From Oscillospiraceae bacterium (GTDB lineage: Bacteria; Bacillota; Clostridia; Oscillospirales; Oscillospiraceae), in the NCBI GenBank assembly GCA_020025175.1, contig JAHHSM010000107.1, forward strand, positions 1 through 5,088: 5,088 nucleotides of DNA, read 5' to 3'. Within the stretch, counting starts at the first letter, position 1; each line of letters starts with the position of its first letter. A model generated the notes under the pieces. The model worked only from the letters and a program-made list of their open reading frames with translations, was not told where the DNA came from and searched no databases. A program made the position numbers and the translations under genes. This document shows positions 1 to 5,088 of this stretch, one piece after another.

Positions 1-1295
1 ATCTGCTCTGCGGTCTTGCTGCCATCATGCATTGCAGCATACTTACCGCCCAGAGCCAGTGCGATGTCCTGACTCCAGTTAGCGTTCATCGCACGAGTCT
101 GATAATCAGCCTGTGCAGCAGCCTTGCAGGCCTGTGCAAGCGTTGTAACGGTATAACCCAGGCTGGAATCGTTAATATACTTATCGTAATCCAAGTCAAG
201 GTATGCCGGCATTGCCAGAACATCCTTAAAAATACGCTCAGCAATTTCAGGGCTGCACATATACTTGACAAATTCTACAGCGGCTTTGGTCTTTGCTTCA
301 TCCATACTGTTGCTGATGACATAGCCGCAGGATGCAGACAGGATTGCCGCAGTCTTACCAGGTTCCTGAGTGGGGAATACAGCGGGCTTAATAACCGTCG
401 GATCTACTTCAATATCACCGGTCAGACTGCCAGCCTCCCAAACACCGTTAAACAGCATGGCTGCATCACCGCGCAGGAAGTCATCGCGGTAGTTTTCAGA
501 ATCGGCTGCACCGAAGTATGCAGTATCGATGCGTCCCAGAACATTATCCGAAATAAAATTGACAGCATTCTTAAATGCCGGATTGTCGAAAGTAGTCAGA
601 GGCTGTGTCAGAAAATCCCGCCCTTCTTCAGAGCCAAGCAGAATAGCGTTGAACAGAATATCCGTGGGCCAGCCCTTATTCATAGAAAAGGGCGTTCTTA
701 CATCAGGACAAGCGGACAGTTTGTCCACTGCATTTATAAAATCATCCCAAGTCTGCCATTTATCAGGCGTTTCAGCCCCTGCTTTATGAAACAGATCTTC
801 ATTATACCAAAAGCCCATGGTCTCCATCTGCTCACGAACCGTATAGATTTTGCCGTTTACCATATTCTGCTGATAGTTGACGCCAACGCCTGCTTTGAAA
901 TTCTCATCCTGATCAATATAGGGCTTTAAATTCAAAATCAGGCCGGCTTCACTTGCAGGGGGAACAATATTCCATCCAGCAGTATCTACGATGTCAGGGA
1001 ACTTGCCGCCGGAAATTTCCTGAATGCACTTATTGTAGATGCCCTCTCCCCCCGTCTCTATAGCGACAGGCTTAAAGATAAATTCATCTTTATGCAGTTC
1101 TGCAAACTCATCGTAAATCTTACGCATTTCTACAGCGGGCTGCCAATCATCCTGAAAGAAAGAGTGGTAGAAGGTGATGGTAGGAAGATCCTTATTATCG
1201 CTTTCTTTTCCACCATCTCCATCGCCATTTGTGCCGCAGGCTGCCATCCCCAGCACCAAGAGAAGAGTCAGGAATAATGCCAAAAATTTTTTCAT
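1..1295 (-). CDS. Extracellular solute-binding lipoprotein, family 1 (sugar ABC transporter), 3' end off the window
   Basis: Likely captures a sugar or oligosaccharide outside the membrane and hands it to an ABC permease. I translated the minus strand: 431 codons are open from the ATG at 1295-1293 to the left edge, with no stop seen. Residues 1-19 form a lipoprotein signal (KK, then a Leu-rich core) ending in lipobox MAAC with Cys20 as the lipidation site, followed by a Gly/Asp-rich linker to about residue 36. Family hallmarks are YNEDLFHKAG (164-173) followed by a Trp-rich TWDDF (182-186), and FLRGDAAMLFNG (283-294), the usual F-x-x-G-x-A-A-M motif. Family members usually run about 420-450 residues, so probably only a short tail is missing. 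The start is fixed by AGGAGGT 8 nt upstream. Permease genes would be expected beyond the left edge. The gene is divergent from a two-component system that probably controls it. The ligand cannot be read from the sequence. Confidence 0.93.
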   Translation of the reverse strand, partial: MKKFLALFLTLLLVLGMAACGTNGDGDGGKESDNKDLPTITFYHSFFQDDWQPAVEMRKIYDEFAELHKDEFIFKPVAIETGGEGIYNKCIQEISGGKFPDIVDTAGWNIVPPASEAGLILNLKPYIDQDENFKAGVGVNYQQNMVNGKIYTVREQMETMGFWYNEDLFHKAGAETPDKWQTWDDFINAVDKLSACPDVRTPFSMNKGWPTDILFNAILLGSEEGRDFLTQPLTTFDNPAFKNAVNFISDNVLGRIDTAYFGAADSENYRDDFLRGDAAMLFNGVWEAGSLTGDIEVDPTVIKPAVFPTQEPGKTAAILSASCGYVISNSMDEAKTKAAVEFVKYMCSPEIAERIFKDVLAMPAYLDLDYDKYINDSSLGYTVTTLAQACKAAAQADYQTRAMNANWSQDIALALGGKYAAMHDGSKTAEQ

Positions 1296-1303
1296 TACTA
1301 TCT

Positions 1304-1310
1304 ACCTCCT
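1304..1310 (-). promoter_or_regulatory. Strong ribosome binding site for the solute-binding protein
   Basis: AGGAGGT on the minus strand lies 8 nt before the ATG at 1295. This is a near-perfect Shine-Dalgarno, suggesting high expression as is usual for binding proteins, and it fixes the start. Confidence 0.9.
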
Positions 1311-1320
1311 ATTTTGTTGC

Positions 1321-1335
1321 AGAAAACGCTTCCAT
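1321..1335 (-). promoter_or_regulatory. Candidate catabolite-responsive element (cre) upstream of the solute-binding protein
   Basis: On the minus strand the sequence ATGGAAGCGTTTTCT matches the Bacillus-type cre consensus WTGNAANCGNWNNCW at every defined position, including the central CG. It lies 25 nt upstream of the binding-protein ATG and downstream of the best candidate -10 box, a position where bound CcpA would block transcription. CcpA repression of sugar-uptake genes is well known in Firmicutes. Other LacI-family regulators bind similar CG-centred palindromes, so a local LacI-type repressor is an alternative. The match is seen in the sequence; the role is inferred. Confidence 0.6.
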
Positions 1336-1352
1336 GTTCCCTTGTCAAGTAC

Positions 1353-1358
1353 ACTATA
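1353..1358 (-). promoter_or_regulatory. Possible -10 box for the solute-binding protein gene
   Basis: Minus-strand TATAGT matches the -10 consensus at 5 of 6 positions and would start transcription near 1346, leaving a leader of about 50 nt. No good -35 hexamer lies 16-18 nt upstream (TTCCTT at 17 nt). A weak -35 is what one expects of a promoter that needs an activator. A minus-strand TTGACA at 1348-1343 has no matching -10 downstream. Confidence 0.35.
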
Positions 1359-1390
1359 TCCTCATTCTATTTAAAAAGGAATATAAAATA

Positions 1391-1501
1391 TTTACATAAA
1401 AATGAGGTTTTTTTACAACCTGTGACAAAATATTCTTTTAAAAACCGTCTATTTACACAAAAAGGATTGTAGACAAGTAAATTATGTATTTTATTTTTAC
1501 A
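1391..1501 (+). repeat. Four same-orientation TTTACA repeats in the divergent promoter region
   Basis: Exact TTTACA hexamers on the plus strand begin at 1391, 1412, 1452 and 1496. Three carry a matching A-rich tail: TTTACATAAAAATG, TTTACACAAAAAGG and TTTACAAAAATGG. Start-to-start spacings are 21, 40 and 44 bp, close to whole helical turns, so the copies would lie roughly on one face of the DNA. AraC-type regulators typically bind tandem direct repeats about 21 bp apart, and such a regulator is encoded next door. They are plausible sites for the response regulator. The region is AT-rich, so chance cannot be excluded. Confidence 0.4.
1405..1421. repeat. Short dyad AGGTT-7-AACCT
   Basis: A perfect 5-bp inverted repeat (AGGTT at 1405-1409, AACCT at 1417-1421) encloses a 7-nt T-rich loop and overlaps the second TTTACA copy. 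It could be part of an operator. As an RNA hairpin it is weak and has no U-tract after it, so it is not a terminator. Confidence 0.3.
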
Positions 1502-1516
1502 AAAATGGAATTTTTG
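1500..1516. repeat. 7-bp AT-rich palindrome
   Basis: CAAAAATGGAATTTTTG has two perfect 7-bp arms around a GGA centre. It sits about 75-90 bp upstream of the predicted kinase transcription start and shares its left arm with the fourth TTTACA repeat. It may be a regulator site or simply a product of AT richness. Confidence 0.3.
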
Positions 1517-1575
1517 ACCTGTTTCTTGCCTTTTCCCTTTCCCGCTATCATTGACTTTATCAGTGTCTCCTTTTA

Positions 1576-1584
1576 TGATATAAT
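1576..1584 (+). promoter_or_regulatory. Extended -10 promoter for the two-component operon
   Basis: TGATATAAT combines a TG motif with a perfect TATAAT at 1579-1584, an extended -10 element. The hexamer 17 nt upstream (TTTATC, 1556-1561) is a poor -35. TTGACT at 1551-1556 resembles a -35 but stands 22 nt away, too far for normal sigma-A use. Predicted transcription start is about 1591, giving a leader of about 39 nt before the kinase ATG. Confidence 0.65.
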
Positions 1585-1618
1585 AAAATTCATAATTATA
1601 CCAACAGTTTGTTTAAAA

Positions 1619-1625
1619 AGGTGAT
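1619..1625 (+). promoter_or_regulatory. Ribosome binding site deciding the kinase start
   Basis: AGGTGAT lies 4 nt before the ATG at 1630 and agrees with the 3' half of the AGGAGGTGAT ideal. An in-frame TTG at 1609 would add seven residues, but it lies upstream of this site, has no Shine-Dalgarno of its own, and would put the ribosome site inside the gene. The ATG at 1630 is preferred. Confidence 0.75.
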
Positions 1626-1629
1626 ATTG

Positions 1630-3408
1630 ATGTTTCACAAAAAGCGCAGCCTTCCAAGCTTGCAGAAACGCATACTTATCTTAAATCTGGTTACTGCAGT
1701 TGTGCTGTTTTTCGCCTGCACCAGTATCCTTTTTTTACTCGTATATAATGTTTTAAGCGGGTATGTCCAGAATGATCTTGCGTTTGTTTTACGGCAAACG
1801 CTTTCTAATATGGAAGACAAAACACTTCTGGTGGAGGACACCTATCTTCGCCTCTGTGCTGATCGGGAGCTGCACACCATTTTGCTGTCCGATACCGGCA
1901 TCGGAGGGATGCAGAAAGAGACGAAAAAAATTCTGCAATCGCAGTCTGGGCTGTATTTGGAAAGAAACACCTCAAATCTCTCCCTGCCCTTTTTGGATAT
2001 GGTATATCTATTTGATCGGAATGATCAATACATGTCCTGTTCCTACATTACATACAACGCAAATATCCAGCAAACATGGAATCGTGAATATGAAACCATT
2101 TATCACCGTTTTCTCAAGACACACGAGGAAAGTCAGATTATACGTTCGAGAAATCACATCAATATCATTCGTAAACTGTACTCCAGCAATCAAGAATATA
2201 TCGGAACCGTCATATTCGGAATCAACGAAAACATGTTTATCGAAATGGCCTCACCATTTTCCTCCTACCCCGGCTCTTTTTGGATGATTTTTAATAACAT
2301 GAATGATCGCATTTTGGCAAGTCGCGGCAATACTCTGGAGCGCACAGATGTTGAGGCAATCACACTGCGCTCCGGTCAATCTGCAATCACCTATCGTGCG
2401 GGCTATACAGATTATCTGGTTTGCTCTCTTTCCTTCCGCATGGGTCTGGGAGGGATCGTCGGCATTCCGGAAAACTATTTTACGAGTTTGTTATTCGGCT
2501 CTGTCAAGTCCTATCTGCTGACCATGGGTGGAGCAATTCTGCTTTTTGGGCTTATTATGATAATCGTTTATGCCAGGGTGTTTCGTCCCCTGAGTGACAT
2601 GGCCGCCAAAATACAGCTGGTATCCCGCGGCGATTTAAATACACGTCTGCCTGCATATCCACTGTGGGAATATAACACCATCAGCATTGCCTGTAACGCA
2701 ATGCTGGACCATATCGAGCACCTGATCAATGATGTATACGAGAAAAAAATATTGATCATGGACAACGAAATGAAATATCTGCAGGCGCAAATGGACCCGC
2801 ATTTCATGTATAATGTTTTGAATACCATAGCACTCAATGCAAAAATTGACGGCAATGAAGAAATCTATCGCATGACCACTAACTTTATGGGATTAACGCA
2901 GGCGCGATTGTCCCATGGCGGCAATCCCTTTGTTTCACTGGAACAGGAAATGCAGTATGTAAAATTCTATCTCGAAATACAAAAAAGCAGATTTGGAGAT
3001 AAAATTCAATATTCCATCGAAATTCCCCAAGAGCTTTACCGGGCAAAAATTCCAAAACTTGCTCTGGAAATGCTTGTCGAGAATTCTGTCACACATGGCA
3101 TTGAACCAAAGTACGGCCCTGGGCATGTGTCGGTGTGTGCAGAAATCAAGGATAACGAATTGCTCATTACGGTTGAAGACGATGGTGTTGGATTTAAAGG
3201 TATCGAAGGTACTGTCCCCCTCCCTCTCCAACGACACAATCTCAAACCCGGTCACAACCGCATTGCCATCAATAACACCTATCTTTTAATCAAGCATTAT
3301 TATGGCGATGCCTATGGACTGCATATCGAAAGCTATCAGGACAAGGGAACAACAGTGCACATGCATTTGCCTTTTGAAGTATGGAAGGAAGGTTCAAATT
3401 ATGTATAA
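1630..3408 (+). CDS. YesM/LytS-type membrane sensor histidine kinase
   Basis: 592 residues. It senses an extracellular signal and passes phosphate to the partner response regulator encoded next. Order of parts: membrane helix 1 at about 15-38; extracytoplasmic sensor at about 40-295; membrane helix 2 at about 296-315; HAMP linker at about 313-367 (RPLSDMAAKI onward); a His_kinase domain with phospho-acceptor His391 in QMDPHFMYNVLN, close to the family's Q-x-N-P-H-F-L-Y-N; and an ATPase domain with N box LVENSVTHG (Asn485) and G1 box DDGVG (517-521). The ending YYGDAYGLHIES...KGTT is typical of YesM proteins. One oddity: the G2 region reads GHNRIAINN (541-549), where glycines of the usual G-I-G-L-x-N are replaced by Arg544 and Ala546. 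Such kinases usually sit beside sugar ABC transporters and YesN regulators, as here. The signal is unknown; a carbohydrate is likely from context. Confidence 0.93.
   Translation: MFHKKRSLPSLQKRILILNLVTAVVLFFACTSILFLLVYNVLSGYVQNDLAFVLRQTLSNMEDKTLLVEDTYLRLCADRELHTILLSDTGIGGMQKETKKILQSQSGLYLERNTSNLSLPFLDMVYLFDRNDQYMSCSYITYNANIQQTWNREYETIYHRFLKTHEESQIIRSRNHINIIRKLYSSNQEYIGTVIFGINENMFIEMASPFSSYPGSFWMIFNNMNDRILASRGNTLERTDVEAITLRSGQSAITYRAGYTDYLVCSLSFRMGLGGIVGIPENYFTSLLFGSVKSYLLTMGGAILLFGLIMIIVYARVFRPLSDMAAKIQLVSRGDLNTRLPAYPLWEYNTISIACNAMLDHIEHLINDVYEKKILIMDNEMKYLQAQMDPHFMYNVLNTIALNAKIDGNEEIYRMTTNFMGLTQARLSHGGNPFVSLEQEMQYVKFYLEIQKSRFGDKIQYSIEIPQELYRAKIPKLALEMLVENSVTHGIEPKYGPGHVSVCAEIKDNELLITVEDDGVGFKGIEGTVPLPLQRHNLKPGHNRIAINNTYLLIKHYYGDAYGLHIESYQDKGTTVHMHLPFEVWKEGSNYV
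3386..3393 (+). promoter_or_regulatory. Ribosome binding site for the response regulator, inside the kinase gene
   Basis: AGGAAGGT within the last codons of the kinase gene ends 7 nt before the ATG at 3401. It supports that start over a longer in-frame upstream reading beginning at 3302, whose first 33 residues look unlike a receiver domain. With the 8-bp gene overlap it points to translational coupling. Confidence 0.8.
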
Positions 3409-4963
3409 AGTCATTATTGCAGACGATGAAGCAATCATGCGAAAGGCATTACTGAAATTAGTGGATTGGGAGTCGTTAAACTGCAAAGTTATTTATGCGG
3501 CGGAAGACGGGCAGGCCGTCATCGATTATTTTGAAACAGAAAAACCTGATATCATCATTTCGGATATTCGTATGCCCCGCATCGACGGGTTGAGGCTCGC
3601 AGAATACTTATCTGCACATGAGCCGCAAATCAAACTGATTTTGTTGACCGCGTATGCAGATTTCAGCTATGCACAGCAGGCGATACGCTATCACGTCAGC
3701 GAATACGTGGTAAAGAGCGGTGCATCAGATCAGGTTGTAGCTGCCATCAAACGCTGTACCAACCAACTGTGTACGGCAGATCAAACGCAAAGTCAACAGC
3801 CGGATTATCGTGAGCAATTCTTTAAAATGGCGATCGAGGGAAATACATATCCGCGAAATTCTTTGGCAATCGAGACCATCCGCTCTAACATCCATGACTT
3901 TCCCAGATACGTGTTGGTTCAACGCTTATCCTTTGACGGTACCTCCAGCAATGCCATGCATCCTGAGCTGCATCACCGGACTACGAGCTTTCTGTCCGAT
4001 ACGTTAAGCGCTTATGTAGAAGCCCAGTTTTGCATAGAGGGAATTTATGAGTATTTTATTCTGCGGCAACTTCCCCTCGATCTTCTGGAAACCTACTGCC
4101 GCAAGGCGCAAAGCTCGTTTCAGTATGTTGTTGGCACCCCGCTTCACGTGGGCGTCAGTGAACTGTGCAAAACAGTAGATGGTCTGTCCACCGCCTCGCG
4201 GCAAGCAAGAGAAGCACTTGAGTACGGTTTTTATGATTCGCGCAAAACGATTCACTTTTATTCGAGAGCACATCATTTTTCTTCCGATTCCGCTTCCTTT
4301 TTCAGCACACAAAACGCACGATTGGCAACCACACTGCAATTAGGCGCTGCCGCTCCCTCTTTAGACCTCCTAAATGAAACTTTTGAATTTCAAAAGAGAA
4401 ATAATGTTCATCCCTCCCTTGTCCGCAAAGAGGGCGAAAATCTGATTGCGTTGTGCAAAAGCAGTGTTGCCGCTGCCGGAAAATATTGGAGCGACGTGCT
4501 TCCGGATAACATCAAAAAAGTTCCCCTCTCTCTCCAATATTGTGATCAGTTTGATTATTATTGTAAAATTTTAACAGCAATAGTTGATCGTACCTCCAAT
4601 CTGATTGCCAAGTCACTGGAGCAGCATAACGATATTGTGCTGCTGGCCCAGAGTTACATCCGTGCAAACTTTCAGAAGGATATCTCGCTAAATGATATTG
4701 CATCTGCCGTCAAAGTGAATCCCAGCTATTTAAGTCGGACTTTTAAGGCCAGAACAGGGACATCTATCGTAGATACCATCACAGCCTGTCGAATGGAAAA
4801 GGCCAAAATTCTGCTTGCAGCCAATCACCTGCGCATTCAGGATATTGCTACAGAGGTCGGCATAGAAAATACAACATATTTTAGTCAGGTATTTAAAAAG
4901 CACGTTGGCATGTCACCGAAAGATTATCAGAGATTCACCGAGCGGCACACTGCCGAGCATTAA
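3401..4963 (+). CDS. YesN-type response regulator (REC + AraC family HTH)
   Basis: 520 residues, a normal YesN length. A phosphorylated receiver domain should control DNA binding by the C-terminal AraC domain. The receiver (1-120) shows the acidic pair Asp8/Asp9, phospho-acceptor Asp55 in ISDIRMPRIDG, switch Thr83 in LLTAYADF, and Lys105. Lys105 is followed by Ser (VVKSG) instead of the usual Pro. Residues about 130-405 form the poorly conserved middle region usual in YesN proteins; I recognise no motif there. The AraC domain (about 410-514) has two helix-turn-helix units, NDIASAVKVNPSYLSRTFK (431-449) and QDIATEVGIENTTYFSQVFK (480-499), ending in GMSPKDYQR (503-511). The gene overlaps the kinase by 8 bp, so the two are co-transcribed and made together. 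The likely target is the divergent solute-binding gene, perhaps through the TTTACA repeats in the intergenic region. Confidence 0.94.
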   Translation: MYKVIIADDEAIMRKALLKLVDWESLNCKVIYAAEDGQAVIDYFETEKPDIIISDIRMPRIDGLRLAEYLSAHEPQIKLILLTAYADFSYAQQAIRYHVSEYVVKSGASDQVVAAIKRCTNQLCTADQTQSQQPDYREQFFKMAIEGNTYPRNSLAIETIRSNIHDFPRYVLVQRLSFDGTSSNAMHPELHHRTTSFLSDTLSAYVEAQFCIEGIYEYFILRQLPLDLLETYCRKAQSSFQYVVGTPLHVGVSELCKTVDGLSTASRQAREALEYGFYDSRKTIHFYSRAHHFSSDSASFFSTQNARLATTLQLGAAAPSLDLLNETFEFQKRNNVHPSLVRKEGENLIALCKSSVAAAGKYWSDVLPDNIKKVPLSLQYCDQFDYYCKILTAIVDRTSNLIAKSLEQHNDIVLLAQSYIRANFQKDISLNDIASAVKVNPSYLSRTFKARTGTSIVDTITACRMEKAKILLAANHLRIQDIATEVGIENTTYFSQVFKKHVGMSPKDYQRFTERHTAEH

Positions 4964-4979
4964 CCTGAAATTAAGATTC

Positions 4980-4991
4980 CTCAAAGGTGAG
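4980..4991 (+). other. Weak stem-loop after the response regulator; no convincing terminator
   Basis: CTCA-AAGG-TGAG forms a 4-bp stem 16 nt after the regulator stop, followed by a loosely T-rich stretch (ATTTTAATTT). It is too short and AU-rich to call an intrinsic terminator. I see no better one in 4964-5088, so transcription may end beyond the window or by another route. Confidence 0.15.
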
Positions 4992-5000
4992 ACAATGATT

Positions 5001-5088
5001 TTAATTTAAACTGTCCATACTTCCGAAAGGACCTGCTGTCTGTGCAATGATCTGCTCCCCGTCAAGCGGACAGTGAAAAAATATAAAG
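5001..5088 (-). CDS. Possible C-terminal end of a convergent gene (uncertain)
   Basis: On the minus strand, a frame is open from the right edge to a TAA at 5003-5001, reading 28 residues that end GPFGSMDSLN. A second minus frame is also open from the edge to a TAA at 5008-5006, ending QQVLSEVWTV. Having two overlapping open frames, each with plausible composition, argues against a firm call. I recognise no family, and the same stretch carries an inverted repeat that could instead be non-coding. Base composition at 5022-5072 is richer in GC than the flanking DNA. Confidence 0.2.
   Translation of the reverse strand, partial: FIFFHCPLDGEQIIAQTAGPFGSMDSLN
5010..5074. repeat. Inverted repeat ACTGTCC...GGACAGT enclosing a GC-richer block
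   Basis: Perfect 7-bp arms at 5010-5016 and 5068-5074 flank 51 bp of GC-richer sequence, with AT-rich DNA outside on both sides. Inside are CCGAAAGG (a GAAA loop on a short stem, 5023-5030), a GGAC at 5029-5032 that could pair with GTCC in the left arm, and CTGTC (5036-5040) that could pair with GACAG in the right arm. The sharp composition change and terminal arms suggest a small dispersed element or structured RNA, but one copy cannot prove it. Confidence 0.35.

Noticed and set aside
27..929. A 300-codon plus-strand open frame opposite the solute-binding gene
   Set aside because: Its translation is Cys/Ile/Arg-rich with no recognisable domain, while the minus strand of the same region encodes a clear solute-binding protein with its own ribosome site and lipobox. 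It is an antisense shadow.
1343..1348. Minus-strand TTGACA as the -35 box for the solute-binding gene
   Set aside because: Nothing like TATAAT occurs 16-18 nt downstream; the hexamer is part of the small palindrome CTTGTCAAG (1341-1349).
1609..1629. TTG start seven codons upstream for the kinase
   Set aside because: It precedes the AGGTGAT ribosome site instead of following it; the ATG at 1630 has correct spacing.
1296..1629. CRISPR array, tRNA, riboswitch or small gene in the intergenic region
   Set aside because: No regularly spaced long repeats, cloverleaf, conserved aptamer core, or ribosome-site-plus-ORF combination is visible; the region reads as promoter and operator DNA only.
1790..1807. 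cre-like AAACGCTTT inside the kinase gene
   Set aside because: It lacks the flanking TG and the last W of the consensus and lies well inside the coding region; it is probably just codons.
1763..2287. A 174-codon plus-strand frame overlapping the kinase gene
   Set aside because: It is in another frame, has low-complexity composition with no family features, and lies entirely within the well-supported kinase gene.
3302..3400. Upstream start for the response regulator inside the kinase gene
   Set aside because: The extra 33 residues precede a canonical receiver N-terminus (MYKVIIADDE), and a ribosome site fits the ATG at 3401.

Overview
The window reads as part of a carbohydrate-uptake locus from a Gram-positive, low-to-medium-GC Firmicute, most likely a gut-type Clostridia (Lachnospiraceae/Oscillospiraceae-like). 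This rests on gene content (lipoprotein solute-binding protein, YesM-type kinase, YesN-type regulator), strong AGGAGG-type ribosome binding sites, very AT-rich intergenic DNA and a match to the CcpA cre consensus. It is inference from style; no marker gene fixes the taxon.

Layout. (1) Positions 1-1295, minus strand: a family 1 extracellular solute-binding lipoprotein, complete at its N-terminus and cut by the left edge close to its natural C-terminus. (2) Positions 1296-1629: a divergent regulatory region of about 330 bp with a cre-like operator just upstream of the binding-protein gene, four same-strand TTTACA hexamers, two short dyads, and an extended -10 promoter facing right. (3) Positions 1630-3408, plus strand: a membrane sensor histidine kinase of the YesM/LytS class. 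(4) Positions 3401-4963, plus strand: its response regulator (REC plus AraC-type HTH, YesN-like), overlapping the kinase gene by 8 bp. (5) Positions 4964-5088: non-coding or marginal sequence with a 7-bp inverted repeat enclosing about 50 bp, possibly the edge of a dispersed repeat or of a convergent gene.

Working model (inference): the kinase senses an extracellular cue, possibly a sugar or oligosaccharide, and phosphorylates the regulator. The regulator then binds the intergenic direct repeats to turn on the divergent binding protein and whatever permease genes lie beyond the left edge. The cre-like site would add carbon catabolite repression. The architecture is a known type. The less ordinary details are the cre site, the spaced TTTACA repeats, a degenerate G2 box in the kinase ATPase domain, and the unexplained inverted-repeat block at the right edge. 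I see no clear evidence of a wholly undescribed system.
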